A DNA stretch of 64,000 bases from Perca fluviatilis (taxonomy: Eukaryota; Chordata; Actinopteri; Perciformes; Percidae): the NCBI RefSeq assembly GCF_010015445.1, contig NC_053115.1:9837524-9901523 (forward strand), written 5' to 3'. Within the stretch, counting starts at the first letter, position 1. The number at the start of each line of letters is the position of its first letter. The notes beneath the pieces are model-generated. The model saw only the letters and a list, made by a program, of their open reading frames with translations, was not told the DNA's origin and searched no databases. This document shows, in pieces, positions 27,214 through 39,000 of the stretch. The position numbers were made by a program, and so were the translations under genes.

Positions 27214-27977
27214 CGTAAAGGAGGATATAAAATGTAAAATCACGAGACAGATTCTGTCACAATGTGATGGAAAGACAGCAGAGTTAATATTCTGTAACTG
27301 AAGTAGGCTACAAAAGTTAAACATGCTTAATGTTAAAATATAAATGAAAGGACTAACAGTTAGTGGAATTATTTACTTGGACTTCTGTCAGCTTCGTTCA
27401 CCACCGGCTATAAATAACATAAAAGCAACTAAGACATTTGTGAGTTTCAATGAATTCGGCCCGGTTGCTATGGGTTACAGTTATTGTTTTGTGTTAGTGT
27501 GGATGTGCATGTGAAGGCTTCATCTCAGCAGAAGATCAACGTTGCCATCTGTTGATGTAACGGAGCAATAACAGGTGTAAACTAAAGCCACTGAGACCCA
27601 GACACACATGGTAACACTATACTTTGCTGAATTGTTATTCAGTGTGTTTCTTTACACATCCATGTGTAATTAACAATTGGACCAACGTCCATTTGTAATT
27701 CTCTGCTTATAATTTTGCCATTATTTTTGCATTTTGCAACCAATAAAAACACAAATTGGATACAGGGACTATCCAGGTCTGAAAGAGTAAACCGCTCACA
27801 AGGGTTTCTCCAATTAATCCTCCAGTTAATCCTCCTCCAGTGTTAACAAGGCACAGCAGGACATCAGTACAGGACGATCAGCCAAGCCAACACACTGTCA
27901 ATCACAGCTCCCATCCTCAAAGTGCTGAACTGTGGACAGAGTGTTTGGCAGCTAATGAAGCTCCTGTGGCTGCTAGC

Positions 27978-27978
<1 letters not shown>

Positions 27979-28062
<84 letters not shown>
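27979..28062. repeat. (TG)n microsatellite
   Basis: About 84 bp of pure TG, intergenic, 2 kb from the GLUT last exon. Confidence 0.97.
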
Positions 28063-28063
<1 letters not shown>

Positions 28064-28394
28064 TATCATAATATCCTGGGATTAGAGGAGGACTCACAGG
28101 CCAGGACAGGAGAATTCACACTAATGATGGAGGAAAGACTAATGACTGGATAGAAACATGTCCAGAGGAAGAAGAGGTCCAGTAGGCAATTCTGCTTCTA
28201 CTGTTCTGTAGAATATGCTGACACAGTGTGGTGCATTCACATAATGTACTGTATACTTAAGCAAACAACATGGAACACAATACCTGATGTCCTTAAAAGA
28301 GGAAAAAGAGCAACAACATGTAAAAGACTTCAGTCCGTCCAAGTCAGATTAGTCAATTTAACAGTTAGGTAGTGCCAAACAGACACTGTCTACT

Positions 28395-29251
28395 TTAAAG
28401 TGAGACCTAAACTCTTGCTAGGATAAATATATCACATTCTTCCTCTTACAAATGAAAAGTGGAATTCATGACCAATAAAATGTACAGTTGCCTAATTTAA
28501 TACAATGGTTTGACCACTAGCTTATGCTTAGCTTAGCTTAATTACTGTGTACCTCCACTTGTGCTGCTGTTACAATACAAATGCTAAACAGTAGGCCTGG
28601 TAGTTTAGCATTATCCTATAACTGTCACCTGTAGCCGGAGTAGCCCCTGTTGACCAAAAGTTGCATTGTCTTGCAGTGGAAGTGTGTAGTGGAGTTTCCT
28701 TTGCAGCAGGGGGAAGAGTTTTCAAAGTTTAGTACTATGAAACAAATAAGACAGTCTGAGACTAGAACCAAGTTGGGTTTTTGTATTTTATTAACCAAAG
28801 TATATATTTGCAAATAGGAGCAACATGATTTCACAAAAGGCCGCAGCCCAGTGTGGAGTCAGTTTCTCAAATGAGTGAACAGAACACCAGGCTTTTATGC
28901 ATCTAAAGAGTGACAGCACACACGCACTTGGATTATTATGATGCTACAATTCTTACAGGCAATCTGATACACATGCAGACAATCAGAGAAATACAAGAGA
29001 CTCTCGGAGCCATTTCGCCTCCTCCTCCCTGTACGATAGTTTTAGAGTGACCTTGTAGCCCCTATCTGTTCAGACAAACAGTGCTCACATTATGTTCCAG
29101 GCTGGACGTCTCAGCAGTTAGAATCAAAATCTGCATGTGGGAAATGAGATCAACTCTTTCAGCATTTGTGAGAGAAGTAAAGTACGAATTAAACATAAAA
29201 ATATAAGGAATTAGGCTTAAATGTAATTTTCCCATTACAGTCTCACTTTAA
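28395..29251. mobile_element. Candidate TTAA element with short inverted ends
   Basis: TTAAAGTGAGAC at the left is matched by GTCTCACTTTAA at the right, 857 bp apart. Only the first 12 bases are inverted; the rest of each end differs. Content is otherwise unremarkable and non-coding. Chance pairing cannot be excluded. Confidence 0.35.
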
Positions 29252-29799
29252 GAATATGGTATGAAGAGTAAAAGAAACCAGTTCAGTGGGATTGTGATGG
29301 TGATTTACATCGATTTACAAGAATGGTGTTTTACAATGTTGTGGGACTTTGTGGGAGAGTTTCCATTAATTTCATTCCCTGCAGTGGTCAAAGAACAGAC
29401 AGTAGAGCCCCAAAGGACCAAAGGGAACAGTGAATGATTTATTGCTGGAGAGCAGGAAGGAAGGAAACTGCTGACAAACATATTGCAGCTGCAGGTGCAG
29501 TTTTATCAGGTGTGGGTGCCCTATGTGACAGCACAGTTGCAGTGATCTAGAGGGTTCTCTCTTTTTGCAAGTTTAAATAAGAATTACAGAAATATCAATA
29601 AGATTGAGTAAAAACACTTTAATAGTTAATTTATGATTGTGATTGGTTGTGGTTGTGTAGAGATTAATTTCCTGGCCTGCTTTAACTCAGCTTGAGGTGC
29701 GTGGGAAAAGTAGAAATAATCAAAAAGATTTACTTTTTCATCAGTACTGTTACAATTGTATGATGAGCCACAGACAGTGATTTCAAGATGGTGCATGAA

Positions 29800-29969
29800 T
29801 ATGGAGCGTCTACCCTAGTTCATGCAAACGCAAATGTAAAATTTCAAGCCAATAGGAATACTTGGAATTTATGGTGGCGGTAAATATTCATGAAAAAGGA
29901 CAAGTTTGTGAACGGGCAACACCGATTTTGATAATGAACATCTAAACACGTTACACACTGGACCTTTAA
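29800..29969. mobile_element. Right-end fragment of a TTAA MITE
   Basis: Ends GTTACACACTGGACCTTTAA, a terminus type common in fish MITEs. No matching left end was found, so the element is probably truncated. It lies just beyond the last GLUT coding exon. Confidence 0.4.
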
Positions 29970-30036
29970 GGTCACACAGAGTCATTCATTATTCCTCTGT
30001 CTGTTTGAAACAACAGTCTACTGTATCTGGACTGCA

Positions 30037-33000
30037 TCATAACTTGGTCTCCACTCTCTTTTCCTCTAAGAAGGATTTCCCACAGACAGTGATGGCTTTA
30101 AACTCCTCTGAGATCTCCAGCAGGGTTTTCCCTTTAGTCTCAGGCAGGATGAAGAAGGTGTAAAGACTAGCCAGCAGGCACATACAGGCGAACAGCACAA
30201 AGCAGTATGAGGCATTCTGGAAGAGAGAAGAAACACAGTGTTTCGATACAATGTGACACATATCAAGTTTTCAGTTCTACTACACACTAAAAGATTAATT
30301 TAAGGTCCCATGGCATGAAAATTTCACTTTATGAAGTTTTTTAGCATTAATATGCATTCCCCCAGCCTGCCTATGGTCCCCAAGTGGCTAGAAATGGCGA
30401 TAGGTGTAAACCGAGCCCTGGGTATCCTGCTCTGCCTTTGAGAAAATGAAAGCTCAGATGGGCCGATCTGGAATCTTGGTCCTTATGAGGTCATAAGGAG
30501 CAAGGTTACCTCCCCTTTCTCTGCTTTGCCCGCCCAGAGAATTTGGCCCACCCATGAGAGAGAGACATTATGGCTTTCAAACGAGCAAAGTGGCAGTTGG
30601 TCAAGGCCACACCCCCACCCTCCACCTTGCCCCCCCCCCTCCTCCTCAATAGCTACAGACACAGAAATGGCACATACTAAGGAAAGCTCATTGTGGGACT
30701 GGCTCTAGTGGCTTTAAATCTGCACCAAGGCTGAATTTCGGGAAAGAGACTTCAGATACAGTATTAGGGGACCACTAAGGTCTATATAAAAGCATCCAAA
30801 GAGCGCCATGTCATGGGACCTTTAAGGTCACTGATCTTAATTATAATAATATAAGTGTTGTTGTACAACCAAATGTCAAAATACAGTATATCACATCATA
30901 TAATCCATATTGCCAATGAATAAATCCTGTTTACCTTTAAAAGCTAAGATTTGCAGTTGCTTTTACAGTGTAAGCTCTTCTGTGTTGCTCATTTTCATGT
31001 TTGTTGTACTCACAATAAGAAATGGAAAGACCAGGCCCATCACAGCGGAAAACAACCAGCGCTGGGTCCCAATGAGGACAAACGCTGCCAGTCGATTGGA
31101 CTGGTTGAAGATCTCACTGTAGACAGTATGTGTGGCTCCCCCTGGGTGAACCAGAGAGATGATACAGGTGATTCAGTTAATTATCTGTGCATGCAAACAT
31201 CTTTTTTATGTGAGCCAAATTGCTGTAAGACACAAACCAGGTCCTCCGCTAAAGAAGATGGTGGAGAGGATGATCAAACTAGCCGAAATGTACGGAACCC
31301 AGTAGCTGGAATCCTGCATGAAGACAATTTTGTATATGTGAATATGAATACAGTCTGCTACAGAAAAAGAGCACTTTAGAGCAATATTTAATTGCTCTCT
31401 TTGAACACAGCAGCAATCAAAGCTAATGGACATAGTTAAAGTGATGGTTCGGAGTAATTTCACCCTAGGGTCCTTTGCACCATGACCTCGAGCCAAACAC
31501 CCCCCCCAGAAGCTTTTTTCACCTGGGTCTAACATTGGGAGAGTTAGCGTAGAGTAGCGTAGAGTAGCGTTATCAGCTGAATAGCTTAGCGCAGAGGCTA
31601 ATGGACCCACGTTTGTATCTCGTAAATGACCCCACTAATAATGCCCGAAATGATACCAAACGTCTACACTAGTACAAATAGGTTATGCTCTCATAAAACG
31701 ATGGATTGGAAAGTTTGTAACTACACCAGAAGTTTATGCCTCCCTTCTTTTTTTTTTTTTTTTTTGTTGCTGCTGCTACCTGCAGAGTTAGACAAGTGCT
31801 TAGGCGGCTTCATTACTATACACCGAAAAGAGTTACAACAAAAATATTTATTAATTTAATGATTAAATAAGGTAATGTCTCCACTTACCTCAATTATTAC
31901 TTGTCTCCTGCTAGTTATACTACAGCACTTAAAAAAAAAAGGTAAATAAAAAAATATTTTTGTTGCATCTCTTTTCGGTGTTGTAATTTGTAGATGTCCC
32001 TAAGCACTCGTCTTACAGCAGCAACAACAACAGCAGAGAGCAGAAGCCAGCAGGCAAGTGTTATTTACATAAACTTCTGGTGTACTTACAAACTTTCCAA
32101 TCCATTGTTTTATGAGAGCATAACCTATTTGTACTAGTGTAGACGTTTGGTATCATTTTGGGCATTATTAGTGGGGTCATTTACGAGATACAAATGTGGG
32201 TCCATTAGCCCCTGCGCTAAGCTATTCGGCTAATAACGCTACTCTACGCTAATGCTCCCAATGTTAGACCCAGGTGAAAAAAGCTTCTGGGGGGGTGTTT
32301 GGCTCGAGGTCATGGTGCAAAGGACCCTAGGGTGAAATTACGGTTTCAACTTAGTTTGCAGTATATTTTCACTTTTACTTAAATGGAATTTAAAACTTAC
32401 CACTTACCCTCTGTAGGGTTAAGGCATGTAAATAGTTTTAGCTGCAGAACTTTTAAAGGCATTTTTGAGATTTAAAAATAATAAAATAGAAGGAAACTGG
32501 AATTTAATTTGTAGTAATTATAGGGACTATTTGTTTGGTAGAAAGTAGGGCGGGTCCTGACAAACAACACTCTTCTGCTCATCTACCTCATGTATATTTT
32601 CTTATTATTCTTGCAATGTATTTATTTATATTCAAATCTTAAATCTCAGACTATACTGATATTGCAATATTCCTTCCCTCTCTTCAATTGTTATTGTATA
32701 TATTTTGTAAAGTTAGAAAATTCTATTGTATTGTTATACTGTTTACTTAACAGTATTCTTATATATTTCTCACTGTCTGTTTTTTTTATTTTTTTATTTT
32801 TTAAGAGAGCAAAGATTAACCAGAGTCAAATTCCTTGTTTGTTTGCGCAAACCTGGCCAATAAAGCTGATAATGATTCTGAAGTAGTTCCAGTGAAAACA
32901 CACTAAAGTCTGTGGTGTCCTGCGTCTATTATTTAGAACCAGGACATGGATGCTGGGAGATCTTTCGCTGCTTAATTTATTAAATGTATTTTTCAATGCT

Positions 33001-36000
33001 TTTAAATGTGAGCAACACTAACACATTTCCATTCACTTCCATTTTATTGGTAGATAAATCTCAGAGTCAGACATCTCAAAAACCTGCTAATCTGCATGTC
33101 TTGACACTACTTAGGGTAAGAAAATGTTGTAATTTGGGTAAAATGACCCTTTAAAGTACGTTGCATATCTTCTAACTAATACTGTTTCAGTATTCAAAGG
33201 TAACAGCTGTACCTTCAGGTTGAGCGTGATAGTGACCAACACCCAGCAAGCAGACATGAAACCATAACCCCCCCAGATCAATGGCCTCCTCCCTGTGTGC
33301 TCAATCAGCAGCCCCTGAGAGAGGGAAAGGTAAAAAAATGATAATAGAAATATGTCAATAATTGTTATCTTTGGCAAAAGGTCCCTATCTGTCAAAAGAT
33401 ACAACAACACAAGTGGGGGTTTGCACAAGTGTTAGTTATCCCAGCTGACCCCCCAAATCATTGATGCCTTAGAGCATTTGCTCTGCTGCTCCATGCTAAC
33501 ACTCCCCTACAGAGCTATTTTTAATTTAATTTAATTTATTTAGGATCCCCCATAGTTATTACTGTAGTAACAACTATTCTTCCTGTGGTCCACACAAAAG
33601 ATAAAACAAAACAAGACAATCAATGTTTACATTAATACTTTTATACATATTATAAATACAATAAATTAATAAATACAATATAATTAATAATTCCACATTA
33701 TCAGTACAATTTAGTTCTACTGATGCCTTCAAATTTCCTTCTCAACAAACGTTTGACACAAGTAATGGACACATGGCACCAGTGTACACCAGTGTCCATA
33801 CTTTACAACACATTCACAAAGCTCATATTATGCTCCTTTTCAGGTTCATAATTGTATTTAGAGGTTATATCAGAATAGGTTTACATGGTTACATTTTCAA
33901 AAAACACCATATTTTTGTGTCATGACCGAAAGAACGAGATCCAGGGTACAAGCGGTCGAAATGGGTTCCCTCAGGAGGGGGGCTGGCGTCTCCCTTAGAG
34001 ATGGGGTGAGAAGCTCAGTCATCCGTGAGGAGCTCGGAGTAGAGACGCTGCTCCTTTGCGTCGAAAGGAGCCAGTTGAGGTGGTTCGGGCATCTGGTAAG
34101 GATGCCCCCTGGGCACCTCCCTAGGGAGGTGTTCCAGGCACGTCCAGCTGGGAGGAGGCCTCGGGGAAGACCCAGGACTAGGTGGAGGGATTATATCTCC
34201 AACCTGGCCTGGGAACGCCTCGGGATCCCCCAGTCGGAGCTGGTTAATGTGGCTCGGGAAAGGGAAGTTTGGGGTCCCCTGCTGGAGCTGCTCCCCCCGC
34301 GACCCAACACCGGATAAGCGGACGAAGATGGATGGATGGATGGACCATATTTTTGTCGTACTGCACATTGCTGCAGCTCCTCTTTTCACCCGGTGTGTTG
34401 AGCTCTCTGTTTTAGCTACAGAGTGAGGCATCTCACGTTCCATCTTTGTTGGGAGTTGCACATGCCCAGTACCTAGGTAAGGACTACTAGCCAGTCAGAA
34501 GCAGAGTAGGGCGGGGCCCTGACGAGCAAGCTAGTGTGATCCAAAACAAAACCCGCTTCAGCTGGTAACCCATGGCTTCGGCTCAACCGTACATGAGTCT
34601 GATCTCGAAACACAGGCAGAACAACCCGACAAGCTTCGCAACCTGGAATGGAGCAAGACATTTCAGAAGTTCATAAGGTATTTAAATGTTAACAAATTAG
34701 GCTTTCATACGTAACTATGTAATTCTGTACTGTTCTGTTTCCTGGACATCTTTGGGCCTACACTCTAACTAGCATGGTTTGAGGGCATTTAACACTATGC
34801 TAGGCCAGCCTTATAACGTGTCTTACAAGGTGACGCAAAATAACGCGTGTTTGTCATGGAAGTAAAGGCTGGACTACACTAGAGCTGTTTGGAGCAGTTC
34901 ATGAACAGTGTTTTCTGTGGGAGATGGTAGCTCCTTTTGGGGTGGACTTTGAGCCTTTTCACTTTGTTAACCTATTACATGCACAAAAAAGATATAACAC
35001 AATAAAGGCAAGGGAAAAAGCGTAATATGAGCACTTTAAGATGATTTCTTTTTGACTAATTGCTCATTTTACTCATTTTTAAAAACTGATCTCACTTGTA
35101 ATCTGTGTTAAATGCAGTGGTAATATGTTTCAATTTGACTTCGCCCTACACATTACAGTTTTTTTATGGCATTCGTTTTATGTAAAGGTAGTGTGAAGCG
35201 TCCCATAAAGGCATGTCTAGTGTTGTGATAGTACCTGCCATGTGTGTGTGTTAGCTGTGAGTATAGGTTTCCTACAGACACAGATTTTTCTTATATACTG
35301 GTAATATTACAAGTGTTACAGTAAATAAATACAGTATATGAATTAAAACGGCATACTACTACATGCACATGATGCAATTTCTTACAGCCTTTAAATGTGC
35401 TGAGCCAAATGTTTGTCTGTTTACACTTTGCTCTTAAAGCCAAGACCAGTGATTTGTAGACATACTGTGTCAATCATTTAAATACAGTTCAGTCAGCCAT
35501 GTCACATGGAATGGATAATTTTGTGAATGACGAATATTTACGACAATTATGTTGATGTTTGCCATGTAGGCTCTGACCTCGTCTCTCTCCATGAGAAAAT
35601 AATACTAAAAATAATAATACTTTTATTTATATAGCACTTTAGTGGCAGCAAATATAATTTGCAGCCAGGGTCAGTCTAGCGTTTATCGGTGTTTTTTGCC
35701 CCCAACGGTGCCTTCCAGGCAGCGCTGCCTGGAAGGCACCGTTGGGAGGCACTGGTTATGGTTATGGTTAAGTTCGCAGCGTTGCCTGGAAGGAGCAGTT
35801 GGGTGTAAAAAACACCATCGAGCAACTCTCTGTTGGCTTGGAAGCTGGAAAAACCAAACTCTAGTCAGGCCAATCACATCGTGTAGTCGGTGGGCGGGCT
35901 TAACATAATGACGGCAGAGTTGCAATGGTTCCACGTGCTGCTGCTGGCGAACAGCGGTCTTTCGAAATGGCTTTGGTTGGGCACGACTCTGGAAGACTTG

Positions 36001-39000
36001 GAGTTCAGCTTTTCTTTGAGAAAAGAACAAAGAACGGCACAATTCTTCAAAAAGGAAGATGTGTTTGGAGTTTTGCCGACCGGATACGGCAAAAGTTTAA
36101 TCTATCAACTAACGTTGCTCAGGTTGGTTGTAGCGCTATCCTATTGCGTGCAGAAAGAATTTGAAAGACAACCGTTTATCCCGCCCCTCGGATTGAGCCC
36201 TGCCAATGGTGAGTTCCCAGACCCAACATCTTGATGTGGGTCTGGGTTGTCAGGCTACCTTTCTGACAAGGTGCTTTCCAGATTAAAAGATTTACAAAAT
36301 AAAATAAAAAAATCAGGCTATGCTGATGCTATGCTTACCATACCTCAGTGTGTTTCTGGTGGGAAGAGTAAGACATACAAGAACCCGGTAGTAGTGGCAG
36401 CGGCCGTTCAAACCAGTGCTAGCAGCGGCTGAACTTAACAACCAAACAGTTTCCAAACAGTTTCACACAGATTCTCAATGACAGCTCAGGAAGTAAAGTA
36501 GAAAAAAATGCAATATTTCTGTGCGAAATTAAGAGTGTGGAAAGAGAAGTGGAAAGAAATAGCTCAGGTGACTGAGGGAGTAACTCACACAGGAGATGTA
36601 GGTGATCATTTCAGATATTCCAAGACCAAGAGTAACATAGCGAATCTTGTCTCTCGGTACACCTGCCGCCAGGAAGATGTCAAAAGAGAAGGTACTGATC
36701 TGGGAAAGAGAGAACAGTTTACTAGATTTTGCGAGGCTATAATCTTCGTTGTTTGACGCTTAAATTAGCATGAAATAAGGTATTTAAGTTCCATCCTCAC
36801 CGCAGTTATGCCCGACAGCTGGTTGCAGCAGTAGATGATGGACATGGTGAGAAGCTGCCATCGGACAGTCCTGTCCCTCAGCAGCTGCAGAGGGCTTTTT
36901 GATGGGGCTGCCTCAATGGCCGCCTGCTCAGCCAACATCTCATCCATTTCCTGTTTGTAGTCACCTTGGCCCCAAAGACTCTGGAGAGCTGGGATAAGAA
37001 AGACCAGAGACACAAATAACTGAGAAATGTGCTCCATATGCTCACATTCAAGACATATACAATACATATATTATGTGTTTGTATAGGTGTTTGTAATGCA
37101 GAATGATATAAAATATGAATGTTTTTGAGAAGAGAACAGTCTGCCAAAGGCTCTATGATCTAAAATGTGTTGGTAAACCACAACCTACAGTACGTTGTCA
37201 CGTGTGCCACAATTTAACATTTTGAAAACTTGATATCAATTTCATTGTCCCTCAGATGTCTTTCAAAAACAACCAAGCTCTTACTTAAGTACAGTAAATG
37301 TGTTTTTGTGGCCAATTAGCTCATCTTTAGATAATTCTTGGGGAATAGCAGTTGTTTTATTGTGTGTTTAATACTCAAACTGTTAAAGGTTGTTACAGTC
37401 GGGTACTGCATGAATATGGGGAAATATACCAACCTTTTTTGCAAGCCTTATCATCACCTTTCTCTAAGAATAAGTATCTGGGAGCCTCAGGGAGAAAAGG
37501 CAACACTATAATCTGAACCACTGAAAAAAATGCAGGGACACAGAGTACGATGTTCCACAGCTCTTCGTGACCAAGTATCTCACTGAAAGAACAAAAGGAA
37601 GTGTCGTGTTCCAGCTTAGTTTAAATGTTGTTTTTTTGTAGACAATTGCATCTGTATTTACACTTCCTAATATTGTGTTGAAGCTATTTTTGTACAATGG
37701 TCAAAGCGTGAAAAAGCTTCTCTAACTTCTCTGTCTCTCTTTATCTAAATCTCTTCTTTCTTTCTTTCTTTTTTTTTATTAAAAATGAATAGGAGACTAT
37801 GGCTTTTGCATGGATTCTCCTCATTAGGTGTCACTAATATTTTGTACATTCAGTTTCCATTGAGGTCTCTTATCCTCTAAAACAATCAAAACTACTGTTG
37901 CCCTACTATACGTATTGACAATAAGTGCATACCTCAGTCCAAAAATCTGTCCAAACAGTTTACCAAGTGACACAAAGGTTGCTGAGGTCAGAGTCACAGT
38001 CCCTCTTATCTTTCTGGGTGAAATCTCTCCCAGGTACATCAAATGGATGCTGCCTCCCAAACCTGCAGGTCACGAGAGGATGTTAATCAGGCAGGTACAA
38101 ACATGACGTGCTGTGTAGAATATGTCCTGGTGGCTTACCTGCCGAGTAGCCATACAGGATCCTTGCCACGATAATCATTTCATATGATTTGGCACCTTTA
38201 CTTGTCAGCATGATCCCTGCTGCAACAATGGCAATAAAGCTGTTGCAGATCATCACCTTTTTTCTGATAAAGAAACACATCACTTAAAGTAGTTTTAGGC
38301 TACAGGACTGAATGCTGCATTAGGTCTCTCTTACTCACCTTCCCAGCATGCCAGAGACCAATTTGACACTGACTGCACCAAAGAGTCCCCCGGCAGCATA
38401 CATGGAAACAATAAGGGACCAGATCATCGTGATCGTCTGAGGAGATGGGGTCTCTTCATATCTGTCGTACCAGCTGCTGTTGATGAAGCGCCGGATGTAC
38501 TGCAGTGAAAGTTAGGAACGAAAAAGGACATTTCAGTCAGGACCACTTTGTCAATAAATAGATTTTATTCATCTGCAATTTGTATTTGGCGGGTATGGCT
38601 CTGTTCTGGGGCCTCCCCGCTATTCCATGTGCATACATGGAAAGCCTTAAGCAGGGAGAGCAGCAATGGCAGGGTCCCCTTAGGGTACAGAACAGAGCAG
38701 CATCGATGACAACAGACATGACATTGATTAAGTCAGACAACATAAATATAGATAAAAGGAGGAGCTGGGGTGGAGGTGGGGTGGAGGTGGGTTGCAAGCG
38801 CTAGCAGAGATGCAGCGACGTAGGCTGGGAAAAGCAGTTTAAATAGAGCGCTATAGTTGGGAAATCCAATCATATGCTTTAGGAGGGAATCAGCTGAGCC
38901 ATCAGCTGGTGTGCTGGCTTAGGGAATGTCAGCTATGTGCTGAGATAATAGCCAAGCTTGAAAAGAAAAAAAATGCTCCTTTCACTTTTCACATTTAAAC

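Noticed and set aside
30526..30708. 60-residue open frame within the TTAA MITE
   Set aside because: The same region in the copy at 2975-3485 does not preserve a comparable product; it is non-coding transposon sequence.
33922..34317. 131-residue open frame as a host gene
   Set aside because: It is the C-terminal part of a LINE protein with a microsatellite tail and target duplication.
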